NCBI GenBank assembly: GCA_022787085.1
Contig: JALFVE010000024.1
Location: 1-64,000, forward strand
Origin: Oscillospiraceae bacterium
GTDB taxonomy: Bacteria; Bacillota; Clostridia; Oscillospirales; Ruminococcaceae
DNA: 64,000 nt
Direction: 5' to 3'
Shown here in pieces: positions 62,113-64,000 of this stretch. The notes beneath the pieces are model-generated. The model was not told the DNA's origin and did no database searches. It worked only from the letters and a program-made list of their open reading frames with translations. The position numbers were made by a program, and so were the translations under genes. The first letter of the stretch is position 1, and each line of letters begins with the position of its first letter.

Positions 62113-63172
62113 AAACAGGATAATTGCCGAGGACATGGAGCAGATATACAGAAGCAGGGCTTCATGGGATGATATCATGCAGTCGGGAATTTATATTACG
62201 GGAGCGGCGGGAATGATCGCTTCCTATTTCACCCTTTTTCTTATTTTTCTAAATGAAAAAAAGGACGGGAAGATAAATATTTATGCAGGTATCAGAAGCC
62301 TTGAAAAGGCAAGGCTTCGCTTCGGAAAATACTCGGAAAAGCCATACTTTCATATTATCGGCGGCGATGTGAACGAGCCTTTTCACGGGGCTGCTCCCGA
62401 TATCATCGTTCATGCGGCAAGCCTTGCAAGCCCTCAGTATTACGGCACAATGCCCGTTGAGACTATGCTTCCGAATATTATCGGCACCTATGAGCTTTTG
62501 AAATATGCTTCACAGAATAAGCTTAAAAGTTTTCTCTTTTTCAGCAGCGGTGCTGTTTATGGCAGCTCCGAGGGTGAGCTTCTTACCGAGGACAGGTTCG
62601 GCGGACTTGATTATTTGTCAAAGGGCAATGAATACAGCGAGAGCAAGCGCTGCGGTGAAGCTCTTTGCACGGCTTATTTCAGAGAATACGGCGTTCCCGT
62701 CAGGTCTGCGAGGATAAATCATTCCTATGGCGTTACCATCGACTATGAAAATGATTCGAGAGTTTTTTCCGAATTTATCAGGAATATCGTCAGAGGAGAA
62801 GATATTATTCTGAAAAGCAGCGGCTCGGGAATAAGGAATTTTACATATCTTGCCGATGTGGTTTCCGCTTTGTTTACGATCCTCCTTGACGGCAATAGCG
62901 GCGAAGCGTATAACATCGGCGCAGAGGATAATTATATCAGCATAGCAGATCTGGCTCAGTGCCTTGTGAAGCTCTTCCCCGAAAAAAATCTCAATACTGT
63001 TTTTGCCCGGCGAAACGACCCCGGCTATACCGCAAGTCCCGAAAAGCTTACCTCAAAGATCTGCTTTGATAAGCTCGAGGCTCTGGGATGGTCGCCCTCC
63101 TACAGCATTGAGGAAGGCTTCGGACGTGCTGTTACATATTTTTCGGAGCTTCATAACGGACACGGCAGCTGA
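62090..63172 (+). CDS. NAD-dependent epimerase/dehydratase-family protein
   Basis: About 360 residues, extended SDR. The Rossmann motif is TGAAGMIA, with VHAASLASPQYY and the catalytic YSESKR (YxxxK). It could be the final 4-keto reductase or a C-2 epimerase of the dideoxysugar pathway (as in abequose, paratose or tyvelose synthesis), but could also act on another nucleotide sugar. GTG at 62090 is favoured by AAAAAGG nine bases upstream; ATG at 62081 is too close. It overlaps the preceding gene by 23 bases. Confidence 0.82.
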   Translation: MITTLELENRIIAEDMEQIYRSRASWDDIMQSGIYITGAAGMIASYFTLFLIFLNEKKDGKINIYAGIRSLEKARLRFGKYSEKPYFHIIGGDVNEPFHGAAPDIIVHAASLASPQYYGTMPVETMLPNIIGTYELLKYASQNKLKSFLFFSSGAVYGSSEGELLTEDRFGGLDYLSKGNEYSESKRCGEALCTAYFREYGVPVRSARINHSYGVTIDYENDSRVFSEFIRNIVRGEDIILKSSGSGIRNFTYLADVVSALFTILLDGNSGEAYNIGAEDNYISIADLAQCLVKLFPEKNLNTVFARRNDPGYTASPEKLTSKICFDKLEALGWSPSYSIEEGFGRAVTYFSELHNGHGS

Positions 63173-63214
63173 TCCTGCCTGCATTTTTTTACCTGCGAAA
63201 GGATGGTCATATCA

Positions 63215-64000
63215 ATGGGAGAAACTATGCTTCTTGACTGCACATTAAGAGACGGCGGATATATCAATGACTGGAATTTCGGTTATAATAACATTGTCAG
63301 CATTTTTGAAAGGATAGCTGAGGCAAACGTTGATATAATTGAAGTCGGCTTTCTTGATGAACGCCGCTCCTTTGACATTAACAGAAGCATTATGCCCGAT
63401 ACGGACAGCGTCGAAAAAATTTACGGCAAGCTTGATAAGAAAAATTCCATGGCGGTGGCTATGATAGATTTCGGTACCTGCGGAACCGAAAATATCCGTC
63501 CCTGCAGCGAAAGCCTGCTGGACGGCATCAGGGTCATTTTCAAAAAGCACCTCCGCAGACCTGCAATGGAATTCTGCAGGGAGCTGAAAGAGCTTGGGTA
63601 CAAGGTCTTTGTTCAGCTTGTAAGCGTAACCAGCTATTCCGATGAGGAGCTTCTGGACCTTATCTCGCTGGCAAATGATATAAAGCCTTATGCTGTTTCA
63701 ATGGTGGATACCTATGGGCTTATGCACTGCAATAATCTTATGCATTATTTCGAGCTGCTTAATATGCACCTTGAGCCTGAGATCGGGCTTGGATATCATG
63801 CCCATAATAATTTCCAGATGGGATATGCAAACTGCATTGCCATGCTTTCCCGGAATGTCAGCCGCCGCATGATAGTTGACGGCAGCATTTACGGCATGGG
63901 CAAAAGTGCGGGAAATTGTCCCATTGAGCTTATTGCAATGCACATGAACCATGTGCTGGGGAAAAATTACAACATAAATCAGATCCTTGAAGCGATAGAT
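63215..64000 (+). CDS. HMGL/DRE-TIM aldolase-like protein (partial)
   Basis: 262 codons are visible and the frame runs off the right edge. It opens with LLDCTLRDGGYIND, the DRE-TIM metallolyase signature. IIEVGFLDERR follows, and GLGYHAHNN supplies the metal-binding His-x-His. The family includes 4-hydroxy-2-oxovalerate aldolase, homocitrate synthase and relatives found in capsule clusters. GAAAGGA is 11 bases before the ATG at 63215 (an ATG at 63203 is in frame but touches that site). It may make or add a carbon side branch to the sugar; inference. Confidence 0.82.
   Translation, partial: MGETMLLDCTLRDGGYINDWNFGYNNIVSIFERIAEANVDIIEVGFLDERRSFDINRSIMPDTDSVEKIYGKLDKKNSMAVAMIDFGTCGTENIRPCSESLLDGIRVIFKKHLRRPAMEFCRELKELGYKVFVQLVSVTSYSDEELLDLISLANDIKPYAVSMVDTYGLMHCNNLMHYFELLNMHLEPEIGLGYHAHNNFQMGYANCIAMLSRNVSRRMIVDGSIYGMGKSAGNCPIELIAMHMNHVLGKNYNINQILEAID

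Overview
The window looks like chromosome of a Gram-positive, low-to-mid GC clostridial gut anaerobe, most likely Ruminococcus or a close Oscillospiraceae relative. Support comes from strong Shine-Dalgarno sequences, TTGACA/TATAAT promoters, the core gene order rplS-lepB-rbgA-rnhB-yraN-thrC and tig-clpP-clpX, the TIGR03960 radical SAM/DUF2344 pair, and protein style. The genus is inference; no rRNA is present. Gene density is high, and no insertion sequence, complete prophage or CRISPR array is visible.

Layout. 1-6200: an inverted-repeat element, then a three-gene operon of two dynamin-like GTPases flanking a protein that resembles an M48 metallopeptidase with its zinc site destroyed, then a lone YopX-like gene and tRNA-Arg(CCT). 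6200-12500: ilvE, small DUF3592/DUF4186/XRE genes, an MscS channel, the remains of a sugar ABC locus (LacI tail, permease tail, frameshifted permease), and tcdA. 12500-14700: an ammonium transporter fused to a P-II domain behind a structured leader. 14970-26450: an exopolysaccharide or cell-wall glycan locus with an EpsG-like polymerase, glycosyltransferases, HAD/'RDGY' proteins, a TagGH-like ABC exporter whose permease has an A/Q/P octapeptide-repeat extension, and a nucleotidyltransferase. 26500-34600: EamA and MATE transporters, an AraC/GyrI-regulated ABC exporter, and an ArsR-controlled Zn/Cd P-type ATPase operon. 34700-48600: housekeeping genes. 48850-56100: a seven-gene operon resembling opine or imino-acid dehydrogenase systems (ornithine cyclodeaminase family, HcnABC-like subunits, BFD, its own P-II protein, an APC permease) followed by an AraC regulator. 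56100-57530: an NSS symporter. 57930-64000: a CDP-dideoxyhexose cluster (rfbF, rfbG, rfbH, glycosyltransferase, SDR, aldolase) running off the right edge.

How it fits together. Both P-II-containing transcription units (12965 and 48853) begin with very similar leader hairpins, ACAGC-loop-GCTGTAAAA followed by a second hairpin and a U-rich stretch. This suggests a shared RNA-level nitrogen control and is the observation I would follow first. Two core promoters (rplS and tig) share an unusual upstream motif rich in TGCA, related to a cluster of TGCAA sites upstream of the ammonium transporter. The dynamin pair with its pseudo-protease is a plausible membrane-remodelling system without an assigned role.

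Starts were chosen by ribosome binding site spacing; several differ from the longest open frame. All homology statements come from motif and family recognition by eye, without database searches.
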